This document shows, piece after piece, positions 34,517 through 43,141 of a stretch of DNA of 64,000 bases (position 1 is the stretch's first letter; each line of letters starts with the position of its first letter). Position numbers and translations under genes: made by a program. The notes beneath the pieces were generated by a model. That model was not told where the DNA came from, did no database searches, and saw only the letters and a program-made list of their open reading frames with translations. This stretch comes from an uncultured Lachnospiraceae bacterium (GTDB lineage Bacteria; Bacillota; Clostridia; Lachnospirales; Lachnospiraceae). The stretch is taken from positions 64,872 through 128,871 of the forward strand of contig CAJULA010000006.1 of the NCBI GenBank assembly GCA_910587155.1. Reading direction: 5' to 3'.

Positions 34517-36715
34517 TTGCCATCAAAGGGACAGGATGATGAATGGAAAAGAGCAGTAAAAAAAGCATATCTGTTGGCGGACAGATATGGACTGTTTCGG
34601 CATGTACCGGACAAATGGCTGATATTTTTGCTGTATACAGTGGCAACGGGGAAATTTCTCCGTCTGAAAAATCCGGTTACTTTTAATGAAAAAATACAAT
34701 GGATGAAGCTGTATGACCATAATCCACTCTATACCATGGTTGCTGATAAATATGCGGTGCGTCGGTATGTAAAAGAAAAAGCGGGGGAAAACTATCTGAT
34801 TCCGCTGCTTGCAAGATGGGACAATCCGGATGAGATCAGTTTCGCGGGTCTGCCGCAGCAGTTTGTCTTAAAGTGTAATCATGATTCGGGCGGTGTGGTT
34901 ATATGCGATGATATCGACATGTTTGACACAGACAAAGCAATCAGAAAACTGAAACAGCATTATTGCCATAACCAGTATTATGTCAGCAGAGAGTGGGCCT
35001 ATAAAAATATAAAGAAATGTATCCTGTGCGAAAAATATCTGATAGATGAGCAGGTAAAAGAGCTGCGGGATTATAAATTTTTCTGTTTTCAGGGTGTGCC
35101 ACGGATCATTCAGGTGGATTTTGGAAGACGGCGCATACATAAACGGAATCTGTACACACCAAAGTGGCAATTTCTGGATTTTACCATTAAATGTCCCAAT
35201 GATCCAAAAGCAGAGATTGAGAAACCGGAAAATCTGGAAGAGATGTTGGAGGTGGCAGCAAAACTGTCACGCGGATTTTTACAGGTGAGAGTGGATTTGT
35301 ATTCCGTCAATGGAAAAACATATTTTGGAGAAATGACTTTGTATCATGGTGGGGGAATCGAGCCGTTCAGTTCGGAGGAATATGCCGTATATGATATGGT
35401 GCGGTCTTTGCTTAACATGATGGGGCTGGATCGGGAAAATTTTGGAAAGAAGTGCTGGAATCCACTGGGAACGTATATCAGACCCGGTGATTATGTAGTG
35501 ATAAAACCCAATTTTGTAATGCACTTGAATGAAAATAAAAAAGTGAAGAAGAATTCCATGGAATGTCTGATCACACATCCGTCCTGTCTGCGGGCGCTCT
35601 GTGACTACTGCCTGATTGCGTTAAAGGGAAGAGGCGAAGTCGTAATAGCTGATGCGCCGATGCAGGACTGTAATCTGCAGACTCTGTTAGATAAGATTCA
35701 TTTTACTGAACTTCTTGCATTTTATCATAGGCAGAATAAAAAAGTATCTTTTGCGGATCTGAGAAAATATCAGTCTGAATTTAATGTCAATAAAGTAATT
35801 GTAAACAGGATTTATCAAAAAGGAAAAGCGGTGGATGTTGATATGGGTTCGCTGTCCCTGCATGAAAGGCGCAGTGGTGCCAGAACGTATCAGGTGGACA
35901 ATTATGCTTCTGCCGAAACGGGACAGTATCATGGAGAACACAGACATATTTATTCGATCAATCAGATTGTTTTAAAGGCGGATGTGGTTATCAATTTCTG
36001 CAAACCAAAATCGCACCGGCTGGCGGGGTTTACCGCCGCCATGAAGAATATGGTGGGAATTGTATTTGATAAGGCGTCGTTGCCGCATTATACGGCGGGC
36101 CCGGTGGAGGAAGGCGGGGATGCTTACCTTCATGCAAGCAGACGCAAGAAAATGATCAGCAATCTTTTGGAAAAAAAGATAGAGCATGAAAATCGTCAGC
36201 AGATTTTCAGAGCTACCTTCGACAGATATGCTTATGTGGCATTGGTACTGTTTGAGAGACAGTTTGGGAAAGATCCCTATCTAAAAGGAATATGGGGCGG
36301 TAATGACACAATCTGGCGCACTGTGATTGATTTGAATTATATTATACGATTTGCGGATAAGGAAGGAAAACTGCATCGTAACAGGCAGCGCAAGGTGCTG
36401 AATTTTGGCGATATGATTATCGCGGGCGAACATAACGGGCCATGTCGTCCACAGCCAAAGCGGCTGGGAATATTAATGGCGAGTGAAAGTGCTGTCGCCA
36501 TGGACAGGACATTTTGTAAAATGGCAGGGTTTTGGGAAGAGAAAATACCCATGATAAAAGCCCTGAGAGAGCATAAGGCTGATTATCTGATTGCCGGGGC
36601 GGATGAAAAGATAATGATCCATGCAAACACCGATGAGTACCAGGGGGATCTGAACGCGGTGAAGTTTCCGGAAGAGTGGCATTTCAGGCCGCATGACGCA
36701 TGGAATTCGATCTGA
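34517..36715 (+). CDS. Fusion of TupA-like ATP-grasp and DUF362 domains
   Basis: 732 aa if read from TTG 34517, which has no clear ribosome-binding site. Residues about 20-290 match TupA-like ATP-grasp proteins of polysaccharide loci: NPVTFNEKIQWMKLYDHNPL, FVLKCNHDSGGVVICDD, CEKYLIDEQVKELRDYKFFC and KTYFGEMTLYHGGG. From about residue 295 the sequence becomes DUF362: VYDMVRSLLNMMGLDRENFG, WNPLGTYIRPGDYVVIKPNF, ITHPSCLRALCDYCLIALKG, VIADAPMQDCNLQTL and FCKPKSHRLAGFTAAMKNMV. The joint lies at FSSEEY/AVYDMVR, close to the expected end of one and shortly after the start of the other, so an in-frame deletion fused two genes, or this is a true two-domain enzyme. Function is unknown; amino-acid ligation to the polysaccharide is plausible for the first half. 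Confidence 0.75.
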   Translation: MPSKGQDDEWKRAVKKAYLLADRYGLFRHVPDKWLIFLLYTVATGKFLRLKNPVTFNEKIQWMKLYDHNPLYTMVADKYAVRRYVKEKAGENYLIPLLARWDNPDEISFAGLPQQFVLKCNHDSGGVVICDDIDMFDTDKAIRKLKQHYCHNQYYVSREWAYKNIKKCILCEKYLIDEQVKELRDYKFFCFQGVPRIIQVDFGRRRIHKRNLYTPKWQFLDFTIKCPNDPKAEIEKPENLEEMLEVAAKLSRGFLQVRVDLYSVNGKTYFGEMTLYHGGGIEPFSSEEYAVYDMVRSLLNMMGLDRENFGKKCWNPLGTYIRPGDYVVIKPNFVMHLNENKKVKKNSMECLITHPSCLRALCDYCLIALKGRGEVVIADAPMQDCNLQTLLDKIHFTELLAFYHRQNKKVSFADLRKYQSEFNVNKVIVNRIYQKGKAVDVDMGSLSLHERRSGARTYQVDNYASAETGQYHGEHRHIYSINQIVLKADVVINFCKPKSHRLAGFTAAMKNMVGIVFDKASLPHYTAGPVEEGGDAYLHASRRKKMISNLLEKKIEHENRQQIFRATFDRYAYVALVLFERQFGKDPYLKGIWGGNDTIWRTVIDLNYIIRFADKEGKLHRNRQRKVLNFGDMIIAGEHNGPCRPQPKRLGILMASESAVAMDRTFCKMAGFWEEKIPMIKALREHKADYLIAGADEKIMIHANTDEYQGDLNAVKFPEEWHFRPHDAWNSI

Positions 36716-36717
36716 TT

Positions 36718-37842
36718 ATGAGACGCATGAAGAAAAAAATATTAGTGATAGGAAACTGTTATTATGTCGTTTTTCGCTTTCGGAAAGAACTGATCAAAAG
36801 ATGTGTGGATGAGGGGTTTGAGGTGTGGACAGCATTTCCGGACGGTTCCCATGGAGAAAAGGAACGCGGGAGTGATACGGCGCAGCGTCTTAAATGCCAT
36901 TTTTCCGAAATAAAGATGGCACGGAGAAACTTTAACCCGGTTGATGAAATACAGCTGTATCTGGCATTAAGAAAACTGATCTGTCAAATCAGGCCGGATC
37001 TCATTCTTACTTTTACGATTAAGCCCAATTTATATGGAGGAATACTGGCGCACAAATATCAGATTCCTTTTATGATGAATATTACCGGACTGGGGTCAGC
37101 GCTGGGAAAGGACGGTTTTCTGTCACAGATTTTGCAAAACTTTATGATACACAATATGAAGAGTGCAGCCTGCGTATTTTTTCAGAATACATACGACAGA
37201 GACTATTTCCTGGATCATGGCTATCCGGGAAAAAACATGGAGATGCTGCCGGGCTCCGGTGTCAATCTTGCAGAATACAGGCTGCTCCCCTATCCGGATA
37301 CTTCCGTCATACGCTTTTTGTATATGGCAAGAGTTATGAAAGAAAAAGGAATTGAACAGTTTCTGGAACTGGCAAGACATTATGCAGACAGAGAAGATGT
37401 GGAATTTCATATTTGCGGAGATTGTGAAGAGGATTATCTGCCTGTCCTTAAAAAGCTGGAACAGGAAAAAATAATGGTATATCATGGACAGGTTTCCGCA
37501 GTGGAGAAGTATATCAGGCTGGCGCATTGCATTGTGCTGCCGACTTTTTATCATGAAGGTGTGCCGAATACATTGCTGGAAGCGATGGCCTGTGGACGTC
37601 CGGTTATCACAACAGACCATCCGGGATGCCGGGAGACGGTGCTGGATGGCGTGAACGGATATTTATGTGAGGTGCACGACAGCGCCGGATTAATCAAAAA
37701 GACCGAACAGTTTCTATCGCTTTCAGAAAAGGAAAAAGAAAACATGGGTCTTGCCGGACGGAGGAAGGCAGAGAGGGAATTTGACCGGAATATGGTCGTG
37801 ACCACATATATGGATTATATCAATACGCTTATTGCAAGATAA
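36718..37842 (+). CDS. Glycosyltransferase family 4 (GT-B)
   Basis: 374 aa from ATG 36718; ATG 36727 and 36700 are alternatives and none has a strong ribosome-binding site. The N-terminal domain is KKILVIGNCYYVVFRFRKEL with LILTFTIKPNLYGGILAH and NITGLGSALGKDGFL, the pattern of PglA/CapM-like hexosyltransferases. The C-terminal GT4 domain has FLYMARVMKEKGIEQFLELA, CIVLPTFYHEGVPNTLLEAM and GRPVITTDHPGCRETV with the EX7E donor-binding glutamates. It adds one sugar to the lipid-linked repeat unit. It starts 2 nt after the previous gene. Confidence 0.92.
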   Translation: MRRMKKKILVIGNCYYVVFRFRKELIKRCVDEGFEVWTAFPDGSHGEKERGSDTAQRLKCHFSEIKMARRNFNPVDEIQLYLALRKLICQIRPDLILTFTIKPNLYGGILAHKYQIPFMMNITGLGSALGKDGFLSQILQNFMIHNMKSAACVFFQNTYDRDYFLDHGYPGKNMEMLPGSGVNLAEYRLLPYPDTSVIRFLYMARVMKEKGIEQFLELARHYADREDVEFHICGDCEEDYLPVLKKLEQEKIMVYHGQVSAVEKYIRLAHCIVLPTFYHEGVPNTLLEAMACGRPVITTDHPGCRETVLDGVNGYLCEVHDSAGLIKKTEQFLSLSEKEKENMGLAGRRKAEREFDRNMVVTTYMDYINTLIAR

Positions 37843-37861
37843 ATTACGGGAGAGATTATGC

Positions 37862-37969
37862 ATGAAAGTTCTTATCGTGGCAGGCTATCAGACGATCAAT
37901 TATGGATCAGCACTCCAGACGCTTGCCACAATAAAAATGCTTGAACAATTAAATATACATTCCAAAGGA
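37862..37969 (+). pseudogene. Polysaccharide pyruvyltransferase, 5' fragment only
   Basis: ATG 37862 behind GGGAGAG. The first 32-35 residues, KVLIVAGYQTINYGSALQTL and TIKMLEQLNIHSKGFED, match the start of CsaB-like pyruvyltransferases. After about 37968 the frame leaves this family and ends at 38066-38068, while an F420-dehydrogenase beta sequence continues in another frame. About 90 percent of the gene is gone. An intact enzyme would add ketal pyruvate to a sugar; this one cannot. Confidence 0.78.
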
Positions 37970-38948
37970 TTTGAAGATTCGCCAGGAGAGTACGTCAGGG
38001 GGTATTTTTACTGCAATTGCGCAATTTGTGATCAGAGAGGGCGGTATTGTCTATGGCGCGGCGTATGACAGGAATTTTCGGGTATGCCATAGCGCTGTTT
38101 TTACGGAGAATGAACTATATAAATTCAGAGGAAGTAAATACGTGCAGAGTGATACCGGTGAGACTTTTCGTGAAGTAAGGAGATATCTGAGCGATGGGAA
38201 AAAGGTCTGCTACAGTGGGATTCCCTGTCAGATTGAAGGTTTAAAAAGATTTCTGGGACATGAATATCCCAATCTGATCACTGTGGATTTTGTCTGTCAT
38301 GCGGTGCCCTCTCCGCTGATCTGGAGAAAGTATCTGGAGATGCAGATGGAAAAATATTCCGAAACTTTCATAACTGATATTTTGTTTCGGGACAAAGGAC
38401 ATTTTGGATATCAATATTCTGTGATGTCAATCAAAAGCGACTGTGGGGAACTGTATGCCCGTGGTACTGAGAGCGACCCCATGTTGCGGGCATTTTTTTC
38501 TGATATATGTGACAGACCTTCCTGCTATGATTGTAAATTTAAAAAGCGATACCGCATCAGTGATTTTACAATATGGGACTGCTTTGATGTGGGGAAGTTT
38601 AATGTGTTATGGGATGATTATACAGGAGTCAGTTCGGTGCTTGTGCACACAGATAAAGGGAGAAGTATATTTCGTTGCATAGAAAAAAATATGGAATCTG
38701 GTATTGTCAGACCGGATATATTAACAAAAGATGTATGGCCTATGTTCGAACCCGTAAAGGAAAACAGCAAGCGAGATGATTTTTTCCGAGATGCAGTAAA
38801 AATGTACGGAACTGAATTATTTGATCGGTATTATCCACAGGATTTGAAAGTAAAGATGAGACGTTATGGACGCATTATATGTTATAAAGCAGGCATGTAC
38901 GGATTGGCAAGGAAAGTTTATAATCGCTATTTTAAGCAAAGAAAGTAA
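37968..38948 (+). pseudogene. Coenzyme F420 hydrogenase/dehydrogenase beta-subunit-like protein, N-terminus missing
   Basis: The frame reads KIRQESTSGGIFTAIAQFVI from about 37971 and runs to a stop at 38948 (about 325 codons). It contains FrhB-like segments: GGIVYGAAYDRNF, RGSKYVQSDTG, KKVCYSGIPCQIEGLKRFL, TVDFVCHAVPSPLIWRKYLE and CYDCKFKKRYRISDFTIWDC. Relatives in polysaccharide loci begin with two 4Fe-4S ferredoxin clusters and about 100 residues before the RxxSTSGG stretch; these are absent. ATG 37971 overlaps the fragment before it, so a truncated product is possible but would lack its Fe-S domain. Confidence 0.78.
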
Positions 38949-39971
38949 ATGATGGGAAAAGTAATTTTTGTATATGGACATGAAGTGGTTTTTACAAAAC
39001 GGACATTATATTGTATATGGCCCTTTTTAGTATTTGTAGCCAAGTTTATGCGTTATAGTATTTTCAGACAAAATTTGGTAGATGTGGGGATTGGTCATGC
39101 TTTTTTGGAAGCAATGAAAAATGAGAATGTAAAGTTTAGTCTTCTTAACACAGATAATAATATTTTTGCTGATGTATCCGGTAATCTTGTTTATATTTAT
39201 CAGAAGCTTAATTTTTTAAGATTGGATTCCTATGTTCAATTTGAAATATTTATTACAATCATTGGCAATCTGTTATTGTTTTTTATCATCAGGAACACAA
39301 AGAAAAGTTTGGAATATTTAAACTTTATTTTACTGGTAGTAATGATATTATCTGTTAATATTTATGCTTTTTGCCTGTCTAAAGAACCCCTCCAATTGTT
39401 GTTTTTTGTGTTCATGAGTTTCATTATAAAAAAGTATTCGGAGAAGCCTTTGTCATGTATTGCTATGCTGGCCCTGCTTATTATTTTATATTCACTGTTA
39501 TTTCGTACTTATTATATGTTGATGATACCATTTGCCGGTTTATCACTTTTGTTATATGAATTTTATAATAAAAACCAGAAAAAGTTTTGGCTGGTGATAT
39601 TGTCTGTATGTGGATCGGGGATGGTATATGCGCTTTGCCTAAGCATGGCGGGGTTTGTCGACAAAAGGATTTATTATGAACTGATCCGTGTAAGAATAAG
39701 AATGGTTCCATCCAATACGAGACTTATTCCTCTGTTTAGTTCAAATAATCTGGTTACTCAGACCATGAATTATCTGTCAGCTTTAGTGAGGCTTATGTTT
39801 CCTCTGGAATTGCTAAGGCTTGGATTAAAATATGTGATTTATGTTGTTGTCCAGTTGGTCATTACCTGTTTTATATTGAACGCATACGGAATGGGTTTTC
39901 CGTGTTTTTTTAACATCCCCCAGACTTGCTGTAATGGACAAATCTATGTATTTTTACCGAATACGTTGTAA
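38949..39971 (+). CDS. Wzy-like polysaccharide polymerase / membrane protein, C-terminus altered
   Basis: 340 aa with about 8-9 membrane segments, for example CIWPFLVFVAKFMRY, FEIFITIIGNLLLFFIIR, YLNFILLVVMILSVNIYAF, CIAMLALLIILYSLLFRTYY and FWLVILSVCGSGMVYALCL. The topology and place in the locus fit a Wzy-type or EpsG-like polymerase; no motif proves it. Up to about residue 313 (ILNAYG) the sequence looks like a membrane protein; the last 27 residues (MGFPCFFNIPQTCC...) are out of frame relative to a GT2 gene end that begins at the same place. The original C-terminus is therefore lost. The region is clearly more AT-rich than its surroundings. Confidence 0.6.
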   Translation: MMGKVIFVYGHEVVFTKRTLYCIWPFLVFVAKFMRYSIFRQNLVDVGIGHAFLEAMKNENVKFSLLNTDNNIFADVSGNLVYIYQKLNFLRLDSYVQFEIFITIIGNLLLFFIIRNTKKSLEYLNFILLVVMILSVNIYAFCLSKEPLQLLFFVFMSFIIKKYSEKPLSCIAMLALLIILYSLLFRTYYMLMIPFAGLSLLLYEFYNKNQKKFWLVILSVCGSGMVYALCLSMAGFVDKRIYYELIRVRIRMVPSNTRLIPLFSSNNLVTQTMNYLSALVRLMFPLELLRLGLKYVIYVVVQLVITCFILNAYGMGFPCFFNIPQTCCNGQIYVFLPNTL

Positions 39972-40320
39972 TTCTGCCTGTACGAAAAGCAGGAGAACCG
40001 GTTTTTGGGAAAATCGTTATCAGATGATAGATAAAACTTTATATAATATCAGGATTCAAAACTGTTCGGAAAAGAGAAAAAAACTTCTGCGTCAACGTCT
40101 TGCGCATGAATATTATGTATTGTTGGGCCAGATAAACGATGAATCAGATCAAATGATTCGCGGAAAACTTTTAAAAGATGTAAAGAAATACAAAGAGTTA
40201 TGCCATGAGGAGGGAGTGAAAAACAGAATGTGCAGTTTCCTTATAAAGCTGACAGGATTTTTTATGGCTACAAAAATATTGCATATATATTCAAGTTATA
40301 GCAGAAACAGGAAGATTTAA
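39880..40320 (+). pseudogene. Glycosyltransferase family 2, C-terminal fragment
   Basis: The frame is open from 39880 (after TGA 39877-39879). It reads EWVFRVFLTSPRLAVMDKSM then YFYRIR, the last part of a GT-A domain where the conserved (E)DEW and the YRIR strand lie. A helical C-terminal tail follows: FWENRYQMIDKTLYNI, LRQRLAHEYYVLLGQIND and KLTGFFMATKILHIYSSYSR. The nucleotide-binding half, including any DxD, is missing. ATG 39934 could start a 128-aa product without catalytic residues. Confidence 0.72.
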
Positions 40321-40340
40321 GGTATCGTATCAGGTATTAT

Positions 40341-41858
40341 ATGTTGCGTAAAAAAGATGAAAATTGTGAGAATGAACTGAATAATGAAAAATCAATCGTT
40401 GAGAATGCAGTATTTAATTTTTTGAAAGTTTTTTCATCGACAGTCTTTCCCATTGCTACTTTTACTTATTCGGCCAGGATATTAGGGGTAGCTGTAGTTG
40501 GAGAAGTAAGTTTTGTGCGCTGTGTAATCTCATGGTTTTGTGTGGTTGCCATGTTAGGAGTGGGATATTATGGAAGACGTGAGGCAGCCAGGCTGCGTGA
40601 TGACAGAATTGCCCTGAGCAAGTTTGTTCATGAAATGCTTTTTATCAACATGGGAGCGGTTTTGTTTTCCTATATGCTATTACTTTTTTTGATCCATAAA
40701 GTGGAACGTTTTCAACAATGCAGTCAGCTTTTGCTGATTAACAGTGTATTGATTGCTCTTATGGGAATGGGGATGGAATGGCTGTACCAGGCTCTGGAAG
40801 AGTATCGGTATATTGCGGTCAGGACGGTAATCTTTCAGGTTATATCTTTATTTTTAATGTTCTTCCTGGTTAGAGACTCCGGTGATATTATTGCGTATGC
40901 TGTGATTCTTGTAATTGCATCCTCCGGTTCTTATCTGCTTAATTTTATTAATTGCAGAAAATATATCAGTTTTTCCTGGTGCGGACAGTATGAATTAAAA
41001 AAGCATTTAAAGCCGGTATTTACGTTGCTTACACTTGCACTGTCTGCACAGTTTTATACTGTTTTGGATTCAATAATGCTGGGATTTTTTAAAGGAAATA
41101 TCTCTGTGGGTATTTATACGGCAGCTTCTAAAACGGTCGGGATGACAAGTGGATTAATCAATGCGATGACAGCAGTAATGATACCCAGATTATCTTATTA
41201 CATGGCAAAAAGCAAACTGCGGGAAATGAAGATTCTGGTAAATGAATCCACTCATTTTATGTTTATGTTCTCCATACCGGCTATGCTGGGCCTGTTTGTT
41301 CTAAGTAATGAAATTATTTTGCTTTTCAGCGGAAACGGATTTGAAGGGGCGGAAATTACTATGCGCTGGCTGATTCCTGTTGTTGCCGCTTCATCTTTGA
41401 GTTATGCAGCCGGTGAGCAGTTAGTATCACTGGGAAGAGAACGGATGGTCTTACTGTCAACTGTGGCTGGTGCGGTGACAAATATAATGTTTAATACCTT
41501 TTTGATTCCCGAATTTGCGCATAATGGAGCTGCACTGGCGTCAGTTTTGGCAGAATCGACGGTTGCTTTTATATCCTTTTTCGGCATCAAAGATTTGATA
41601 AATACCAAAAATATTTTGAAAGTCTGCAGTCAGTTCAGCGTTGCCGCTGTTCCGATTCTTTTGATAAGAATGTTGATAAAGTTAACGTATATACACTATG
41701 TATGGCAAATGTTGTTTACCATTATTCTATCGGGGTCGGCCTATTTTATATCTCTTCTTTTTATGGAAAATGAATGTGCGTGGAGAGTGGCGAAAGCAGC
41801 CGGGAACAGTTTGAATACATACCTGAAAAAAAGAATTTTGCAAAAGAGATCAAAGTGA
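40341..41858 (+). CDS. Wzx-type polysaccharide flippase
   Basis: 505 aa with 12-14 hydrophobic segments, MOP/PST family. Recognisable parts: SIVENAVFNFLKVFSSTVFP at the N-terminus, ARILGVAVVGEVSFVRCVIS (the usual LGxxxxGxYSF-like site), GMGMEWLYQALEEYRYIAVR, LDSIMLGFFKGNISVGIYTA and AHNGAALASVLAESTVAFIS. It moves lipid-linked repeat units across the membrane for polymerisation. It follows the GT2 remnant by 20 nt and has only a weak ribosome-binding site. The gene appears intact. Confidence 0.92.
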   Translation: MLRKKDENCENELNNEKSIVENAVFNFLKVFSSTVFPIATFTYSARILGVAVVGEVSFVRCVISWFCVVAMLGVGYYGRREAARLRDDRIALSKFVHEMLFINMGAVLFSYMLLLFLIHKVERFQQCSQLLLINSVLIALMGMGMEWLYQALEEYRYIAVRTVIFQVISLFLMFFLVRDSGDIIAYAVILVIASSGSYLLNFINCRKYISFSWCGQYELKKHLKPVFTLLTLALSAQFYTVLDSIMLGFFKGNISVGIYTAASKTVGMTSGLINAMTAVMIPRLSYYMAKSKLREMKILVNESTHFMFMFSIPAMLGLFVLSNEIILLFSGNGFEGAEITMRWLIPVVAASSLSYAAGEQLVSLGRERMVLLSTVAGAVTNIMFNTFLIPEFAHNGAALASVLAESTVAFISFFGIKDLINTKNILKVCSQFSVAAVPILLIRMLIKLTYIHYVWQMLFTIILSGSAYFISLLFMENECAWRVAKAAGNSLNTYLKKRILQKRSK

Positions 41859-41903
41859 GAAAAGAGCAATGGCAGTAAAACTGTTAAAAACTTATCTGAT
41901 GGA

Positions 41904-43076
41904 GTGATTATTACGCGAAAGCAGGATACAGAAACGAAACTACATACCCGTGTGTCATCTGTCTGCGCTGTGCTACTGGTGCTGTCTGTGATTGTGCTTG
42001 CCGCTTTTTGGCTGCTTCGCAGCCGCGGCAGGTCGCAGCTTGAGAATGATACGGTGGGCAGCGCGGCAGGTATGCAGATGAACCGCCGTCATACATCAGA
42101 GCTGGATCTGGGGCTTGATGTGACCAATCGCAGCGTATCGCTGTCCGACAGCGCCTTTGAGATGGAGGAAGATAAGGAGACATCTGCCGTGACGGAAGCG
42201 GATGGGCCTGAAGAGAAAGAAGGACGCGTCTTTTACAAAGGCAAGGCCTATGACTTTAACAAGGATATCATGACCTTTCTTGTTATGGGAATCGACCAGC
42301 GCAGTGAGACCGTGCAGGAGCAGACGGAAGGTTATAACGGAGGCTCGGCGGACGCGATTTTTCTGGTCGTGCTCAATCCTCATATCGAAAAGGTGCAGAT
42401 CATTGCCATAGACAGAAACACGATGACAGATGTGGATATTTATGACTATTACGGCACATATCTGGAAACCGTGCAGACCCAGCTCTGTGTACAGCATGGG
42501 TATGGGGACGGTACGGTAAAAAGTGCACAATATATGGAAAAAGCAGTTTCCAACTTTATGTATGGCCTGCCGATTCATGGCTATTGTGCCATTAATATGA
42601 GTGCCATTGAGAAGATAAACGATGCTGTGGGCGGCGTGGATGTGGTCGTTCTGGATGATCTGACCAAATGGGACTGGCGCCTGGAAAAGGGAAAGACTGT
42701 CCATCTGGAAGGAAGACGGGCGTTTGTGTATTTACAGAGGCGGGATACCGGTATCTTTGGCAGTGCAGAAGGCCGTCTGGAGAGGCAGAAACAGTATCTG
42801 GAAGCATTTATTATCAAGGCTAAGGCACAGTTTAAAGAGGACCCCACATTTCCCATTACAATGTTTCAGGAGCTGGGTCCTTATATGACGACAGACCTGA
42901 ATTTGGAAAAAGTGGTTTATCTGGCGGATCTGGCGGCCGGTTTCGATTTTGCCAAAATGGATATCACAAAAATAGCGGGGGAAAACGTCATGGGAGAGAA
43001 ATATGAAGAGTTCTATGTGGATGAGACCGCCATGTATGAACTGATTCTGGATGTATTTTATGAAGAAGTAAGGTGA
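41904..43076 (+). CDS. LytR-CpsA-Psr (LCP) family protein
   Basis: 390 aa from GTG 41904; the start is uncertain because its ribosome-binding site (GATGG) is poor. One membrane helix (about 17-38, VCAVLLVLSVIVLAAFWLL), a short external linker, then the LCP domain: IMTFLVMGIDQRSE, GSADAIFLVVLNPHIEKVQI, IAIDRNTMTDVDIYD, GYCAINMSAIEKINDAVGGV and FVYLQRRDTGIFGSAEGRLE with the conserved arginines. LCP enzymes transfer finished polysaccharide from its lipid carrier to peptidoglycan outside the cell. Its place at the end of the locus fits that role. Confidence 0.92.
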   Translation: MIITRKQDTETKLHTRVSSVCAVLLVLSVIVLAAFWLLRSRGRSQLENDTVGSAAGMQMNRRHTSELDLGLDVTNRSVSLSDSAFEMEEDKETSAVTEADGPEEKEGRVFYKGKAYDFNKDIMTFLVMGIDQRSETVQEQTEGYNGGSADAIFLVVLNPHIEKVQIIAIDRNTMTDVDIYDYYGTYLETVQTQLCVQHGYGDGTVKSAQYMEKAVSNFMYGLPIHGYCAINMSAIEKINDAVGGVDVVVLDDLTKWDWRLEKGKTVHLEGRRAFVYLQRRDTGIFGSAEGRLERQKQYLEAFIIKAKAQFKEDPTFPITMFQELGPYMTTDLNLEKVVYLADLAAGFDFAKMDITKIAGENVMGEKYEEFYVDETAMYELILDVFYEEVR

Positions 43077-43141
43077 AAGAGGTATTGGCCCCATAAGGGT
43101 TGATATAGAAACCACATGTAATCATGGAAGGAGGAAATACC

